64,000 nucleotides of DNA from an uncultured Pelagibacteraceae bacterium (GCA_902618485.1 CACNAR010000006.1:1-64000), one strand, 5' to 3'; shown: positions 42,359-53,365, counted from the stretch's first letter. The notes: generated from the sequence alone by a model not told the origin. Numbers and translations are program-made.

Positions 42359-44737
42359 ATGGACATTAAAATTTCATTACCACTATTACCATTAAGAGAT
42401 ATTGTAGTTTTTCCATCAATGGTAATTCCGTTGTTTGTAGGAAGAGATAAATCCATATCTGCTTTGAACGAGGTTATGAAAAAAGAAAAAAAGATTATTT
42501 TAGTAACTCAAAAAAATTCTGAGATTGATGATCCAAAAAAAACTGACATATTTATGTATGGCTGTGAGGGAAGCATTCTTCAGCTATTAAAACTACCAGA
42601 CGGGACTGTCAAAGTTTTAGTTGAGGGTGTAAAAAGAGTAAAAATTCTTGACTTTAAAGATAATGAGAAATTTATTACTTGCGATTATACACCTTACAAT
42701 GATTTATTAAATGAGGACGAAGATTTATATCCACTTGCGGTGACAGCTGTAAGAAGGTTAGAAAAATTAACTTCTATTAATAAAAAAATTTCAGGTGAAA
42801 CTATTAGTAATATTAAACAATTAAAAGACCCATCTCAAATAGCAGATAACATTGCTTCACATTTGACAGCATCAATTTCAGAAAAACAACAAATCTTTGA
42901 AACAATTGATATTAAAAAAAGACTAAATGCAATTATCAAATTGATGGAAAATGAGACCAGTATTATTGGAGTTGAAAAAAGAATTAGAGGAAGAGTTAAA
43001 ACCCAAATGGAAAAAACTCAAAGGGAATATTATTTAAATGAGCAATTAAAGGCTATACAAAAAGAGCTTGGTGAGATTGAGGATGGCAAAGATGAAAGCA
43101 CAAATTTAAATAAGGCTATTTTAAAATCTAAAATGCCTAAAGAAGTTGAAAAAAAATGTATGCAAGAATTAAAAAAATTAAAAAATATGAGCCCAATGTC
43201 TGCCGAAGCCACAGTTGTTAGAAATTATTTAGATTGGATGATAGATTTACCATGGCATAAAAAGAGTGAAGTAGATATAGATTTAAAAAAAGCTCTAAAC
43301 ATTCTTGATAAAGATCATTTTGGATTAGAAAAAGTTAAAGAGAGAATAATAGAATTTTTAGCAGTTCAAAAAAGAATGGAAAAAATTAAAGGTCCAATTT
43401 TGTGTTTAGTTGGTCCTCCAGGTGTTGGCAAAACTTCGCTTGGTAAATCAATTGCAAAAGCTACCAACAGAGAGTTTGTCAGAATGTCGGTTGGTGGAAT
43501 GAGAGATGAAGCTGAAATAAGGGGACATAGGAGAACTTACATTGGGTCATTGCCAGGTAAAATTATCCAGATGATGAAAAAAGCTGGAACTAAAAATCCT
43601 CTAATTTTATTGGATGAGATAGATAAGATTGGAAATGATTACAGAGGGGACCCATCCTCAGCTTTATTAGAAGCTTTAGATCCTGAACAAAACACAACAT
43701 TTAATGATCATTATCTTGAAGTTGATTATGATTTGTCGGATGTAATGTTCGTGACAACAGCAAATACGTTAAATATTCTTCCACCACTTTTGGATAGAAT
43801 GGAAGTAATAAGATTAGCTGGTTATACAGAGGATGAAAAAATAAGTATTGCCAATAAATTTCTTCTTCCCAAACAAATTAAAGATAATGGCGTTAAAGAA
43901 AATGAAATGAAAATGGATGATGATATAATAAAAGAAATCATAAGAAGATATACGCGAGAGTCAGGGGTAAGAAACCTAGAAAGAGAAATTTCTAAAGTTG
44001 CAAGAAAAGTTGTTAAAAAAGTTGTTTCTGGAGAAGAAAAAGAGGTCAATGTTAATAATAAAAATTTGTCTGATTTTCTTGGAGTTCCAAAACATAAATT
44101 TGGTGAACTAGAAAATGACAATAAAGTTGGAATTGTTACTGGTTTAGCTTGGACTGAATATGGTGGTGAAATATTAAAAATTGAAACAGTAACAATGCCT
44201 GGAAAGGGTAGAATGCAAATTACCGGTAAGTTGGGAGATGTAATGCAAGAGTCGGTTAAAGCAGCTAAGTCTTTTGTAAGATCAAAATGTTTAGAATATG
44301 GAATAATCCCACCGCTGTTTGAAAAGAAAGATTTTCATATTCATGTTCCCGAGGGTGCAACACCCAAAGATGGACCGTCTGCGGGAATTGCGATGGTAAC
44401 ATCAATTGTTTCATCTATTACAACAATACCTGTTAGAAAAGATGTTGCAATGACTGGTGAAGTAACTTTGACAGGTCAAGTTTTACAAATTGGGGGTTTA
44501 AAAGAAAAATTATTGGCTGCGCATAGAGCTGGAATTAAACAAGTTTTAATTCCTAAAGAAAATGAGAAAGATTTAGTCGATATGCCAAAAAAAATAATTG
44601 ATGATATAAAAATTACCGTTGTAGATAATGCCGATGAAGTTCTAAAAATTGCTTTAACAAAAGAACTTAAAAAAACAGAATGGGTTGAGGTTGATATGTC
44701 TAAAAAAGATGACAAATCTCAGGCAAGTATTCAATAA
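42359..44737 (+). CDS. lon: ATP-dependent protease Lon
   Basis: A 792-residue Lon. The N-terminal substrate domain starts LPLLPLRDIVVFPSMVIPLF. The AAA+ part has Walker A GPPGVGKTSLGKSIA (about residue 353), SVGGMRDEAEIRGHRRTYIG and Walker B ILLDEIDKI. The protease domain has PKDGPSAGIAM with the catalytic Ser near residue 677 and GGLKEKLLAAHRAGIK with the catalytic Lys. It degrades misfolded and regulatory proteins. A TATAAT is visible 15 bases before the start. In many alphaproteobacteria hupB follows here; it does not in this window. Confidence 0.98.
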   Translation: MDIKISLPLLPLRDIVVFPSMVIPLFVGRDKSISALNEVMKKEKKIILVTQKNSEIDDPKKTDIFMYGCEGSILQLLKLPDGTVKVLVEGVKRVKILDFKDNEKFITCDYTPYNDLLNEDEDLYPLAVTAVRRLEKLTSINKKISGETISNIKQLKDPSQIADNIASHLTASISEKQQIFETIDIKKRLNAIIKLMENETSIIGVEKRIRGRVKTQMEKTQREYYLNEQLKAIQKELGEIEDGKDESTNLNKAILKSKMPKEVEKKCMQELKKLKNMSPMSAEATVVRNYLDWMIDLPWHKKSEVDIDLKKALNILDKDHFGLEKVKERIIEFLAVQKRMEKIKGPILCLVGPPGVGKTSLGKSIAKATNREFVRMSVGGMRDEAEIRGHRRTYIGSLPGKIIQMMKKAGTKNPLILLDEIDKIGNDYRGDPSSALLEALDPEQNTTFNDHYLEVDYDLSDVMFVTTANTLNILPPLLDRMEVIRLAGYTEDEKISIANKFLLPKQIKDNGVKENEMKMDDDIIKEIIRRYTRESGVRNLEREISKVARKVVKKVVSGEEKEVNVNNKNLSDFLGVPKHKFGELENDNKVGIVTGLAWTEYGGEILKIETVTMPGKGRMQITGKLGDVMQESVKAAKSFVRSKCLEYGIIPPLFEKKDFHIHVPEGATPKDGPSAGIAMVTSIVSSITTIPVRKDVAMTGEVTLTGQVLQIGGLKEKLLAAHRAGIKQVLIPKENEKDLVDMPKKIIDDIKITVVDNADEVLKIALTKELKKTEWVEVDMSKKDDKSQASIQ

Positions 44738-44752
44738 TATTTATATAGATAT

Positions 44753-44872
44753 ATGGAATTGGCATTATTTCTTTTAATCTCTTTATTTGTTATTTATTAC
44801 CTATTTAGACCGACCTCTAAAGAAGAAGAAGATAATTTTAACTCCAAAAATAATTGGAGAGGTGGTTTTTAA
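44753..44872 (+). CDS. 39-residue single-span membrane protein, paralogue of the one at 24924
   Basis: ATG at 44753, 15 bases after the lon stop, opens a 39-residue frame ending at TAA (44870-44872). One span, LALFLLISLFVIYYLF, is followed by RPTSKEEEDNFNSKNNWRGG. The shared LFRP-SK-E and NNW words with the 38-residue protein at 24924-25040 point to a small family. It may be co-transcribed with lon and lies at the spot often used by hupB. Confidence 0.55.
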   Translation: MELALFLLISLFVIYYLFRPTSKEEEDNFNSKNNWRGGF

Positions 44873-44877
44873 ATAGA

Positions 44878-46335
44878 TCATAGGTTTTTTAAATTTAGAG
44901 AAACTTTATCAATAACACTTTTCCATTCATTAAATCTGTCTTGTTTAAAGTACTTGGCTGTTGGATACCTTAATGATTTTTTTTTATTAAAAGGAAATAG
45001 AAATGCAGGATTTTTCCTTAATAATATCCAAGTTTCTATACCTGTAGCACACGATATATGAGCAATGCTTGTATCGATCGTAATCGTTAAATCTAAATTA
45101 CAACATAAGGCACTAGTGTTAGAAAAATTCATTTCATCACCAAGATAATAAAACACATTATTGTATTTGTTTAACTTTTTTTTTTCTTTATCGTCATATT
45201 CATTATGTAAACAATAAAAATTTAGATTTTGATTTTGATCAAATAGCTGAGAAATTTTTTCCAGGTTTATTGATCTTGTTTTTTTTGTATTATCAATCCC
45301 ACCTTTCCATGAAATTCCTATATTCTTTTTTTTTTTAGATATAATTTTGCCCCAATTAGTTACAAGGCTTTTTTCTGGAGCCAATTCATATCTTATCTTT
45401 TGAATATTCTTTTCATCAATATCCAAATAATAGGGTAAACTTAGAAGAGAAATAGAAAAATCAAATTTTGGTAAATTGGCCTCATCAGAAATAATTGTTA
45501 TTTTTTTATTAACATTCTTAAAAAGATCTTTTAACGACTTTTGAATTAGAAAAACTACTTTAATATTCTTTTTAATTAATTGGTTTAAACAACCAAAAAA
45601 ATAAACAGTATCACCTAATCCCTGTTCATTAAAAACTAAAAGTGTTTTACCTGATATATCTTGATTTTTTTTCCAAGTTTCTACACCAAAATTTCTTTTT
45701 CGATTTTTAAATTCTGGGGTTAACCATCTGTACTCATAATCTCTTAAACCATCTTTATAATTTCCTGATTTAACTAATAACAAGGATCTATTTAATAAGG
45801 TTTTTGGAAAATCATCTAATATATCTCTTTTTTTAGCTTCATTAATAATTAGATTATATGCTTTTAATGAAAATCTGAATTTTCCAAATTCTTCAAGTAT
45901 GTTTCCAATGTTATGTAATGAGAGTAAAAAATCTTTGTTCAATTTGTAAGATTTAATATATAATTTTAATGATTTTTTATAGTCTAGTAATTTGGAATAT
46001 AAATTTCCTAATTGATAATAAGCTATATACTGTAAATTTGTTTTTATTTTAAGCGCATCATTTAAACACTGAATTGCCTGTGTTATATTTCCTTTTTTTT
46101 CTATTAATTTACTTTTATTTATAAATGATGGGAAATAATTTGGATCAATTTCAATAGAAAAATCATAAAATTTTATAGCTAAATCTATTTTATTCATTTT
46201 TTCTAAAATAATTGCAGCATTAAGATATGACTTGGGATCTTTTATTTCAGACAATATTGATACAGCCTCATCAATCTTATTTTCTCTAATTTTGATTATA
46301 GCTAAGTTTTTTTTTTCTAAATTATTATCGCTCAT
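44878..46335 (-). CDS. TPR repeat protein with glycosyltransferase-like C-terminal domain
   Basis: A 485-residue protein. Residues 1-190 or so are tetratricopeptide repeats (for example AIKFYDFSIEIDPNYFPSFI and QCLNDALKIKTNLQYIAYYQ). The second half has FNEQGLGDTVYFFGCLNQLI, KNIGISWKGG and NLDLTITIDTSIAHISCATG, which is the nucleotide-sugar end of GT-B glycosyltransferases of the family 9/41 look seen with TPR domains. It would glycosylate a protein or surface glycan; acceptor unknown. It stands alone and is convergent with lon and the mini-gene. Confidence 0.72.
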   Translation of the reverse strand: MSDNNLEKKNLAIIKIRENKIDEAVSILSEIKDPKSYLNAAIILEKMNKIDLAIKFYDFSIEIDPNYFPSFINKSKLIEKKGNITQAIQCLNDALKIKTNLQYIAYYQLGNLYSKLLDYKKSLKLYIKSYKLNKDFLLSLHNIGNILEEFGKFRFSLKAYNLIINEAKKRDILDDFPKTLLNRSLLLVKSGNYKDGLRDYEYRWLTPEFKNRKRNFGVETWKKNQDISGKTLLVFNEQGLGDTVYFFGCLNQLIKKNIKVVFLIQKSLKDLFKNVNKKITIISDEANLPKFDFSISLLSLPYYLDIDEKNIQKIRYELAPEKSLVTNWGKIISKKKKNIGISWKGGIDNTKKTRSINLEKISQLFDQNQNLNFYCLHNEYDDKEKKKLNKYNNVFYYLGDEMNFSNTSALCCNLDLTITIDTSIAHISCATGIETWILLRKNPAFLFPFNKKKSLRYPTAKYFKQDRFNEWKSVIDKVSLNLKNL

Positions 46336-46426
46336 TTATTTATCTTTAAAGATAACTATATGCTTATATTAATTATATTTTATTATTATAAATTATTTTA
46401 TAGGCATTTTTTAGGACTAATAGAAC

Positions 46427-46454
46427 TTGACGTAATTGTACTAAAAGATATAAA
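46427..46454 (+). promoter_or_regulatory. promoter of tRNA-Val / tRNA-Asp
   Basis: TTGACG (46427-46432), a 16-base spacer, and TATAAA (46449-46454) lie 19 bases before the first tRNA. Both boxes differ from consensus by a single base. It may also serve nuoA downstream. Confidence 0.65.
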
Positions 46455-46473
46455 ACACAATGTTTTTGGTAAG

Positions 46474-46549
46474 GGGCGGTTAGCTCAGTTGGTAGAGCAT
46501 CTCGTTTACACCGAGGGGGTCAAAGGTTCGAGTCCTTTACTGCCCACCA
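46474..46549 (+). tRNA. tRNA-Val (anticodon UAC)
   Basis: Acceptor GGGCGGT (46474-46480) pairs with ACTGCCC before ACCA. The D arm is AGCTCAGTTGGTAGAGC. The anticodon loop TTTACAC in a CTCG/CGAG-type stem gives UAC, reading valine GUN. GGTTCGAGTCC is the T loop and CCA is encoded (46547-46549). Total length 76. Confidence 0.95.
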
Positions 46550-46564
46550 AAATGAATCATGAGT

Positions 46565-46641
46565 GGGGGTGTAGCTCAGTTGGTTAGAGCGATCGCCTGT
46601 CACGCGATAGGTCGAGGGTTCGAGTCCCTTCACTCCCGCCA
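46565..46641 (+). tRNA. tRNA-Asp (anticodon GUC)
   Basis: Acceptor GGGGGTG (46565-46571) pairs with CACTCCC before discriminator G and encoded CCA (46639-46641). The anticodon loop CTGTCAC in an ATCGC/GCGAT stem gives GUC for aspartate. GGTTCGAGTCC is the T loop. It lies 15 bases after tRNA-Val, the pair order found before nuoA in many alphaproteobacteria. Total length 77. Confidence 0.96.
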
Positions 46642-46658
46642 CTTAAACAAATTAACAC

Positions 46659-46673
46659 TGATAATTGTTATCA
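46659..46673. promoter_or_regulatory. small inverted repeat between tRNA-Asp and nuoA
   Basis: TGATAA (46659-46664) and TTATCA (46668-46673) flank TTG in the 106-base gap. It could end the tRNA transcript, or be an operator for the nuo operon. It is too short to decide. Confidence 0.3.
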
Positions 46674-46747
46674 TTTAGGCCATATATTCTAAATAATGTG
46701 ACCTAACACCACTTCATCTGCCCACAAAAAATGATATATATTCCATC

Positions 46748-47116
46748 ATGACTGCGGAATTTTTAAAAGATTATTTGCCTATAATTCTGTTTTTAGTAAT
46801 TGCACTTGGTTTGAGTTGTGCATTTATAGTGATAAATTTTATATTATCACCAAAAAACCCAGATCCAGAAAAACTATCAGCTTACGAGTGTGGATTCGAA
46901 CCTTTTCAAGATTCAAGAATGGAATTTGACGTACGGTTTTATTTAGTTGCAATACTCTTTATAATTTTTGATTTAGAAATTGCATTTCTTTTTCCGTGGG
47001 CAATATCGCTGGGTAATATTGGTTTATTAGGTTTTACATCAATGATGATTTTTTTATTCATATTAACGATTGGTTTTATTTATGAGTGGAAAAAGGGTGC
47101 ATTAGACTGGGAATAA
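46748..47116 (+). CDS. nuoA: NADH-quinone oxidoreductase subunit A
   Basis: A 122-residue membrane subunit of complex I with three spans. The conserved loop [21 protein letters not shown] at about residues 45-65, with the Cys of the quinone-site loop, is the family signature. [12 protein letters not shown] opens span 2. It is the first of 14 nuo genes in the standard order with no insertion, all on the plus strand. The gap to nuoB is 12 bases. Confidence 0.96.
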   Translation: MTAEFLKDYLPIILFLVIALGLSCAFIVINFILSPKNPDPEKLSAYECGFEPFQDSRMEFDVRFYLVAILFIIFDLEIAFLFPWAISLGNIGLLGFTSMMIFLFILTIGFIYEWKKGALDWE

Positions 47117-47128
47117 TATTTTTATCAA

Positions 47129-47644
47129 ATGAATAATAAGTTAGATCAAGTACCTGAGGAATTTAAACAACTTGCTAAAGACTTTAGCGATAATGGATTT
47201 ATAACTACTTCATTAGAAAATTTAGTAAACTGGTCGAGATCAGGATCATTGCATTGGATGACATTTGGTTTAGCTTGTTGTGCTGTTGAAATGATGCAAA
47301 CCGCAATGCCAAGATATGATCTTGAAAGATTTGGAGCAGCTCCAAGAGGATCACCTAGGCAATCCGATGTTATGATTGTAGCAGGAACACTAACAAATAA
47401 AATGGCTCCCGCATTGAGAAAAGTATATGATCAGATGCCTGAACCCAGATATGTAATATCGATGGGTAGTTGTGCAAATGGTGGAGGTTATTATCATTAC
47501 TCATATTCTGTTGTCAGAGGTTGTGATCGTATCGTGCCGGTTGATGTTTATGTACCAGGTTGTCCGCCTTCTGCTGAGGCATTGTTATACGGAATAATGC
47601 AATTACAAAAAAAAATTAGAAACAAGGGTTCCTTTAATAGATAA
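47129..47644 (+). CDS. nuoB: NADH-quinone oxidoreductase subunit B
   Basis: A 171-residue subunit that holds the terminal [4Fe-4S] cluster N2. Ligands are in [11 protein letters not shown] (adjacent Cys pair), [23 protein letters not shown] and [14 protein letters not shown]. It passes electrons to quinone at the interface with NuoD. Start ATG 12 bases after nuoA; nuoC follows after 1 base. Confidence 0.97.
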   Translation: MNNKLDQVPEEFKQLAKDFSDNGFITTSLENLVNWSRSGSLHWMTFGLACCAVEMMQTAMPRYDLERFGAAPRGSPRQSDVMIVAGTLTNKMAPALRKVYDQMPEPRYVISMGSCANGGGYYHYSYSVVRGCDRIVPVDVYVPGCPPSAEALLYGIMQLQKKIRNKGSFNR

Positions 47645-47645
47645 A

Positions 47646-48251
47646 ATGAAAAATTTAATTGATTTAGAAAAAAAAATAAATTCTGAACTGACTACAAAGA
47701 TAAATAAAACTAAGATTAAACATAACCAAATTTATATTGAAATCGATAAAGAGGATTTAATTGATGTTTTACTATTTGTTAAAACAAATAAAGATACAAA
47801 ATTTAGACAACTGATAGATATCACTGTTGTAGACTATCCGGAGGAATTACAAAGGTTTAAAATTGTATATTTACTTTTAAGTCATGAGTTTAATCAAAGA
47901 ATGATTTTAAGTTATTTTATAAATGAAAAAGAAGTTATATCTTCTATAACATCAATTTTTCCATCAGCAAATTGGATGGAAAGAGAAGTTTTTGATATGT
48001 ATGGTGTAAATTTTAAAGATCATCCTGATCTAAGAAGAATACTTACAGATTATGGTTTTGAAGGTCATCCTTTAAGAAAAGATTTTCCTTTAACTGGTCA
48101 TATAGAGTCAAGGTATAGTGAAGAACAAAAAAAAGTTATTAACGAGCCAGTAAAATTAGAACAGAATTACAGAAATTTTGATTATGAAAGTCCATGGGAA
48201 GGAACAAAATATATTAAAGAACAAGTAAACACAGATGACAAAAAAAATTAA
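47646..48251 (+). CDS. nuoC: NADH-quinone oxidoreductase subunit C
   Basis: A 201-residue peripheral-arm subunit, separate from NuoD. The C-terminal signature [20 protein letters not shown] and [20 protein letters not shown] is the 30-kDa subunit motif. The N-terminal part is more divergent and Lys-rich. It overlaps nuoD by 17 bases. Confidence 0.95.
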   Translation: MKNLIDLEKKINSELTTKINKTKIKHNQIYIEIDKEDLIDVLLFVKTNKDTKFRQLIDITVVDYPEELQRFKIVYLLLSHEFNQRMILSYFINEKEVISSITSIFPSANWMEREVFDMYGVNFKDHPDLRRILTDYGFEGHPLRKDFPLTGHIESRYSEEQKKVINEPVKLEQNYRNFDYESPWEGTKYIKEQVNTDDKKN

Positions 48252-49410
48252 AAATTTAAATTTAAATTTTGGACCTCAACATCCTGCAGCTCATGGAGTT
48301 TTAAGGCTTATACTTGAATTAGATGGTGAAGTCGTAGAAAAAGCTGATCCACATATCGGATTATTACATCGAGGAACTGAAAAACTTATAGAAAATAAAA
48401 CTTACATGCAAGCTGTACCTTATTTTGATCGTCTTGATTACGTTGCTCCAATGAACCAAGAGCATGCTTTTGCTTTGGCAATTGAAAAGATCTTGGGAAT
48501 TGATGTGCCTATAAGAGCTCAATTTATAAGAGTAATGTTTTGTGAAATTGGTAGAATTTTAAGTCATATTTTAAATGTTACAACTCAGGCATTGGATGTT
48601 GGTGCTTTAACTCCTTCCTTATGGGGATTTGAAGAAAGAGAAACTTTAATGACATTTTATGAGCGAGCTTCTGGATCTAGATTACATGCAAATTATTTTA
48701 GAGCCGGGGGTGTTCACCAAGATTTGCCAGTCGGGTTAGAGAGAGATATTACAAAGTTTTGTGAAACTTTCCCAAAAGTCATTAATGATTTAGAAAACCT
48801 ATTGACAGATAATAGAATATTTAAACAAAGAAATGTAGACATTGGTATCGTAACAAAAGAGGACGCTCTTGATTATTCTTTTAGCGGTGTAATGATAAGA
48901 GGCTCAGGTGTTCCATGGGATTTAAGAAAATCACAACCGTATGATTGTTATGAACAATTAGAGTTTAAGATACCTATTGGTAAGAATGGAGATTGCTATG
49001 ATCGATATTTGTGCAGAATAGAAGAAATGAAAGAAAGTGTTTCAATAATTAAACAATGTTTAGCAAAGATGGAAAAAGGCCCAATTAAAACTTTTGATGG
49101 TAAAATTTCACCACCATCAAAAAAAGAGATTAAACAATCAATGGAAGCTTTAATACATCATTTTAAATTATTTACAGAAGGATATAGAGTTCCTGAAGAT
49201 GAAATTTATACAGCAGTAGAAGCCCCCAAAGGTGAGTTTGGGGTATATTTAATTTCTGATGGATCTAGCAAACCTTACAAATGTAAAATTAGAGCTCCAG
49301 GATTTTCGCATCTTCAATCTATGGATTACTTAATAAAAGGTCACATGTTAGCAGATGTACCAGCCGTCCTTGGATCTTTGGATATAGTTTTTGGTGAGGT
49401 TGATAGATGA
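48235..49410 (+). CDS. nuoD: NADH-quinone oxidoreductase subunit D
   Basis: A 391-residue 49-kDa subunit. It begins [20 protein letters not shown], with the His region of the quinone site, then [20 protein letters not shown] and [20 protein letters not shown]. The end [20 protein letters not shown] and DIVFGEVDR is canonical. With NuoB it forms the quinone-binding cavity. It overlaps nuoC by 17 bases and nuoE by 4. Confidence 0.98.
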   Translation: MTKKIKNLNLNFGPQHPAAHGVLRLILELDGEVVEKADPHIGLLHRGTEKLIENKTYMQAVPYFDRLDYVAPMNQEHAFALAIEKILGIDVPIRAQFIRVMFCEIGRILSHILNVTTQALDVGALTPSLWGFEERETLMTFYERASGSRLHANYFRAGGVHQDLPVGLERDITKFCETFPKVINDLENLLTDNRIFKQRNVDIGIVTKEDALDYSFSGVMIRGSGVPWDLRKSQPYDCYEQLEFKIPIGKNGDCYDRYLCRIEEMKESVSIIKQCLAKMEKGPIKTFDGKISPPSKKEIKQSMEALIHHFKLFTEGYRVPEDEIYTAVEAPKGEFGVYLISDGSSKPYKCKIRAPGFSHLQSMDYLIKGHMLADVPAVLGSLDIVFGEVDR

Positions 49411-50015
49411 GTTTAAAAAGACCTGCAAAAGAACAACCTGAAAACTTCGAATTTAATTCTTCATCTTTAGATGCTGCAAATAAGATTATTGCAAAATATC
49501 CAAAGGGCAAACAACAAAGTGCTGTAATGGCTTTGCTTTACATCGCACAAAGACAAAATAATAATTGGATACCACTTGCTGCCATGAAATACATAGCAAA
49601 AATTTTAGATATGCCTTACATAAAAGTTTACGAGGTTGCAACGTTTTACAGTATGTATAATTTATCACCAGTCGGAAAGTATTTTGTCCAAGTATGCACA
49701 ACAACTCCTTGTATGATAAGGGGAGCAAATAAACTAGTAGAGGCATGTAAAGAAAAGATATCTGAAAATGAGTCCGAGCTTTCATCAGATAAAAGCTGTT
49801 CTTGGATGGAAGTTGAGTGTTTAGGTGCTTGTGTTAATGCACCGATGATGCAAATTAATGATGAGTATTATGAAGATTTAAATAAAGAAAAAACGTTAGA
49901 GATTTTAGATAAGATTTTAAAAGGTGAAACACCAAAAGCGGGATCATATAGAGGAAGAATTAATAATGAGCCAGAGAATAATAGAAAAACACTAATGGAA
50001 TTTAAAAATGCTTAA
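49407..50015 (+). CDS. nuoE: NADH-quinone oxidoreductase subunit E
   Basis: A 202-residue 24-kDa subunit with a [2Fe-2S] cluster. Ligands are in [14 protein letters not shown] and [36 protein letters not shown] precedes the cluster, as in the family. The last residues are FKNA and overlap nuoF by 8 bases. Confidence 0.96.
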   Translation: MSLKRPAKEQPENFEFNSSSLDAANKIIAKYPKGKQQSAVMALLYIAQRQNNNWIPLAAMKYIAKILDMPYIKVYEVATFYSMYNLSPVGKYFVQVCTTTPCMIRGANKLVEACKEKISENESELSSDKSCSWMEVECLGACVNAPMMQINDEYYEDLNKEKTLEILDKILKGETPKAGSYRGRINNEPENNRKTLMEFKNA

Positions 50016-51336
50016 GGATAAAGATAGAATTTTTCAAAACTTATATAACGATTTGGGTTCTGATATAATTTCAGCTCAAAAAAGAGGTGACTGGGTTAGT
50101 ACTAAAGAAATTATAAGTAAAGGAAGAGATTGGATTATTAATGAAGTCAAAGATTCTCAACTTAGAGGAAGAGGTGGTGCAGGATTTCCAACAGGTTTAA
50201 AGTGGTCCTTTGCACCTAAAGAAGTTAGATCGCGGCCACATTATTTAGTGATTAATGCTGATGAGTCAGAACCAGGAACTTGTAAAGATAGAGATATTTT
50301 AAGATTTGAACCTCATAAATTAATCGAAGGTTGTTTGATTGCGTCCTACGCGGTCCAAGCACATGTTTGCTATATTTATATTAGAGGTGAATATTTCGTT
50401 GATGGACAAAAACTTCAAGCTGCTATTGATGAAGCATATGAAAAGAAATTAATTGGAAAAGATGCATCTGGAACTGGGTGGGATTTAGATATCTTTATTC
50501 ATTACGGTGCTGGAGCTTATATTTGTGGTGAGGAAACAGCATTACTGGAAAGTATTGAGGGAAACAAAGGTCAACCAAGATTGAAGCCACCTTTCCCTGC
50601 TTTAGTAGGACTTTATGGTTGCCCAACAATAATCAATAATGTTGAAACTATAGCTGTAGTTCCAACTATACTTAAAAGAGGTGGAAAATGGTTTGCATCG
50701 TTAGGAAGGGAAAAAAACACAGGAACAAAAATTTTCTGTATTTCTGGAAACGTTAATTCTCCATGTAATGTTGAGGAGGAAATGAATATTCCTCTTAAGG
50801 AATTGATCGAAGTACATGCTGGAGGTGTTGTTGGTGGGTGGGATAATTTACAGGCAGTCATACCAGGTGGATCATCAATGCCACTTATACCAAAAGAAAA
50901 ATGTGAAACTTTAACGATGGATTTTGACTCATTAGTGACTGAAAAAAGTGGATTAGGGACTGCAGGAGTGGTCGTTATCAATAAAGATCAAGATATTATT
51001 AAATGTATGGCTAGAATAGCAAGATTTTATAAACATGAGAGCTGTGGCCAGTGTACACCATGTCGGGAGGGATCTGGCTGGATGTGGAGAATGTTAGAAA
51101 GAATGGCAAAGGGAGAGGCGTCTAAAGATGAAATAGAAATGTTAGGAGATGTTACAAAACAAATAGAAGGTCATACAATTTGTGCTTTTGGAGAAGGATC
51201 GTCATGGCCAGTCCAAGGGTTACTAAGACACTTTAAAGATGAAATTAAAAAAAGAAACAAATTTGACCCTATTGTTAAAGAAAACAAAAATATTCCTTAT
51301 TTGGTTGATCAACATTTATTAGATAAAAATGCTTAA
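50008..51336 (+). CDS. nuoF: NADH-quinone oxidoreductase subunit F
   Basis: A 442-residue NADH- and FMN-binding subunit. [19 protein letters not shown] (about residues 50-68) binds [25 protein letters not shown] holds the FMN region, and [17 protein letters not shown] plus [11 protein letters not shown] provide the four Cys of cluster N3. It is the entry of electrons into complex I. Overlaps nuoE and nuoG by 8 bases. Confidence 0.98.
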   Translation: MLKDKDRIFQNLYNDLGSDIISAQKRGDWVSTKEIISKGRDWIINEVKDSQLRGRGGAGFPTGLKWSFAPKEVRSRPHYLVINADESEPGTCKDRDILRFEPHKLIEGCLIASYAVQAHVCYIYIRGEYFVDGQKLQAAIDEAYEKKLIGKDASGTGWDLDIFIHYGAGAYICGEETALLESIEGNKGQPRLKPPFPALVGLYGCPTIINNVETIAVVPTILKRGGKWFASLGREKNTGTKIFCISGNVNSPCNVEEEMNIPLKELIEVHAGGVVGGWDNLQAVIPGGSSMPLIPKEKCETLTMDFDSLVTEKSGLGTAGVVVINKDQDIIKCMARIARFYKHESCGQCTPCREGSGWMWRMLERMAKGEASKDEIEMLGDVTKQIEGHTICAFGEGSSWPVQGLLRHFKDEIKKRNKFDPIVKENKNIPYLVDQHLLDKNA

Positions 51337-53362
51337 ACTAAAAGTAAACGATATTGAAGTTGAGGTTGAAGAGGGTTTAACTGTTCTTCAAGCTTGTGAA
51401 AAAGCTGGGGCTGAAATTCCAAGATTTTGCTATCATGAAAAATTATCAATAGCTGGTAATTGCAGAATGTGTTTAGTTGAAATGGAAAAATCACCCAAGC
51501 CTGTAGCCTCATGTGCGATGCCAGCTGCTGATGGAATGGTTATAAGAACAAATACACCAAAAATAGAAAAATCTAGAAAAGGTGTGATGGAATTCTTATT
51601 AGCAAATCATCCATTAGACTGTCCTGTTTGTGATCAAGGCGGAGAATGTGACTTACAAGATCAGTCAATGTTTTACGGGATTGATAAGTCGAGATTTAAA
51701 GAGAATAAAAGAGCAGTTCCAGACAAAAACATGGGTCCATTAATAAAGACTCAAATGACAAGATGTATCCATTGCACGAGATGCGTGAGATTTGCAACAG
51801 AGGTAGCGGGTGTTCCAGAATTAGGCGCTATCGGAAGAGGAGAAGACATGCAAATAACTACATATTTAGAGCAGTCTGTTCAATCAGAATTATCAGGAAA
51901 TGTAATAGATCTTTGTCCAGTTGGGGCACTTACATCTAAACCTTATGTTTTTGAAGCAAGACCATGGGAACTAAAAAAAACTGAAACTATAGATGTAATG
52001 GATGCTGTTGGTTCTAATATAAGAGTTGATACATATGATTGGGAAGTGAAAAGAGTATTACCAATAATAAATGAGGATATAAATGAGGAATGGATTTCAG
52101 ATAAAACAAGATACGCCTGTGATGGATTGTTAAACCAACGATTAGATACTCCATATGTAAAATACAATAATAAGTTCGAAAAAGCTTCTTGGGATGAAGT
52201 TTATAAAATCATTAAATCAAAAATTGAAAATACAGATAACAAAAAAATATGTGGTTTTGTTGGAGACCTTTCCAATATGGAAGCAAGTTTTATTTTTAAA
52301 GAATTTTTAGAAAGAACAATAAATACAAAAAACTATGAGTCTCGATCCATCAAAACTTTTATTGATAGTTCAAAAAGAGAAAATTACATATTTAACTCAA
52401 AAATAAACGGAATAGAAGAAGCAGATTTAATCTTAATGATTGGGACTAATCCGAGATATGAAGCAACAATGGTAAACGCAAGAATTCGAAAAGCATTTTT
52501 AAATAATGATACAAAAATTATCTCTTTAAATAACATTGGAGACCTTACTTATCCATATGAAAGTTTAGATGGAAATACACAGACTTTAAAAGATATTTTT
52601 GATAACAATAACGAAATTTCAAAAAAAATAATAAATTCAAAAAAACCATTAATTATAATTGGTGAGTCATTTCTAAGAATTAATTCTGCTGAATATTTAT
52701 TTAATTCACTTAAGAATTTTTTGATAAAGAACGAAAAAATTTCAAACGATTGGAATCCACTGAATATATTATCTGTAGATGCAGGAACAGTTGGTAATTT
52801 GGAATTAGATATAATTGATAAAAATAACATGTTACTTGATGAAGTTAAGAAAAATAAATTTGAAGTTATTTATCTACTTGGGCAAGATAACCTAAATTTT
52901 AAAAAGAAAGATGAATTTATCATTTATCAAGGTAGTCACGGTGATAGAGGTGCAGAAATTGCCGATATTATTTTACCTGGTGCTGCTTACACAGAGCAAT
53001 CGGGCCATTACACAAACTTAGAGGGAAAAATTCAAAAAGCTTATAAGGCATCATATCCACCTGGTGATGCAAAAGAAGATTGGCAAATAATAAATGATCT
53101 TGCAGAAACAATGAATAATAGAAAGCTTTTCAATGATAAAGAGGAGCTTGAAAGTAGTATGTTTAATTATTTAAAAATAAAACAAGAGCAAAAAAATCCT
53201 GATTTTGTTGAAAAGATTGAACAAAAAACTTTTGAAAATGAAAAAATAAAAGTTGAATTTAAAGATTACTATTTCTCAAATGTAGTTGCCCGTGCATCAA
53301 AAACAATGTTTGAATGTAATAATTCAAAGTTAGTTTTAAAAAAAACAGGTACAGAGGGATAA
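51329..53362 (+). CDS. nuoG: NADH-quinone oxidoreductase subunit G
   Basis: A 677-residue 75-kDa subunit. The ferredoxin-like N-terminus has the [2Fe-2S] ligands in [18 protein letters not shown]. Next come [20 protein letters not shown] (with the His-ligated cluster) and [18 protein letters not shown] for [4Fe-4S] clusters. The molybdopterin-like domain follows, without a cofactor, and is Asn/Lys-rich. It carries electrons from NuoF to NuoI. It overlaps nuoF by 8 bases. Confidence 0.97.
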   Translation: MLKLKVNDIEVEVEEGLTVLQACEKAGAEIPRFCYHEKLSIAGNCRMCLVEMEKSPKPVASCAMPAADGMVIRTNTPKIEKSRKGVMEFLLANHPLDCPVCDQGGECDLQDQSMFYGIDKSRFKENKRAVPDKNMGPLIKTQMTRCIHCTRCVRFATEVAGVPELGAIGRGEDMQITTYLEQSVQSELSGNVIDLCPVGALTSKPYVFEARPWELKKTETIDVMDAVGSNIRVDTYDWEVKRVLPIINEDINEEWISDKTRYACDGLLNQRLDTPYVKYNNKFEKASWDEVYKIIKSKIENTDNKKICGFVGDLSNMEASFIFKEFLERTINTKNYESRSIKTFIDSSKRENYIFNSKINGIEEADLILMIGTNPRYEATMVNARIRKAFLNNDTKIISLNNIGDLTYPYESLDGNTQTLKDIFDNNNEISKKIINSKKPLIIIGESFLRINSAEYLFNSLKNFLIKNEKISNDWNPLNILSVDAGTVGNLELDIIDKNNMLLDEVKKNKFEVIYLLGQDNLNFKKKDEFIIYQGSHGDRGAEIADIILPGAAYTEQSGHYTNLEGKIQKAYKASYPPGDAKEDWQIINDLAETMNNRKLFNDKEELESSMFNYLKIKQEQKNPDFVEKIEQKTFENEKIKVEFKDYYFSNVVARASKTMFECNNSKLVLKKTGTEG

Positions 53363-53365
53363 TAA

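Noticed and set aside
43822-44121. A 99-residue minus-strand frame within lon
   Set aside because: It is a Ser/Phe/Leu-rich shadow of Lys/Glu codons on the plus strand, with no domain.
46360-46587. A 75-residue frame across the tRNA-Val gene
   Set aside because: Its second half is the tRNA gene itself and the first half is random AT-rich sequence.
46474-46641. tRNA pair as an integration site of a mobile element
   Set aside because: No integrase, no repeat of the tRNA 3' end and no phage gene is near. The glycosyltransferase upstream could be an insertion, but att sites were not found.
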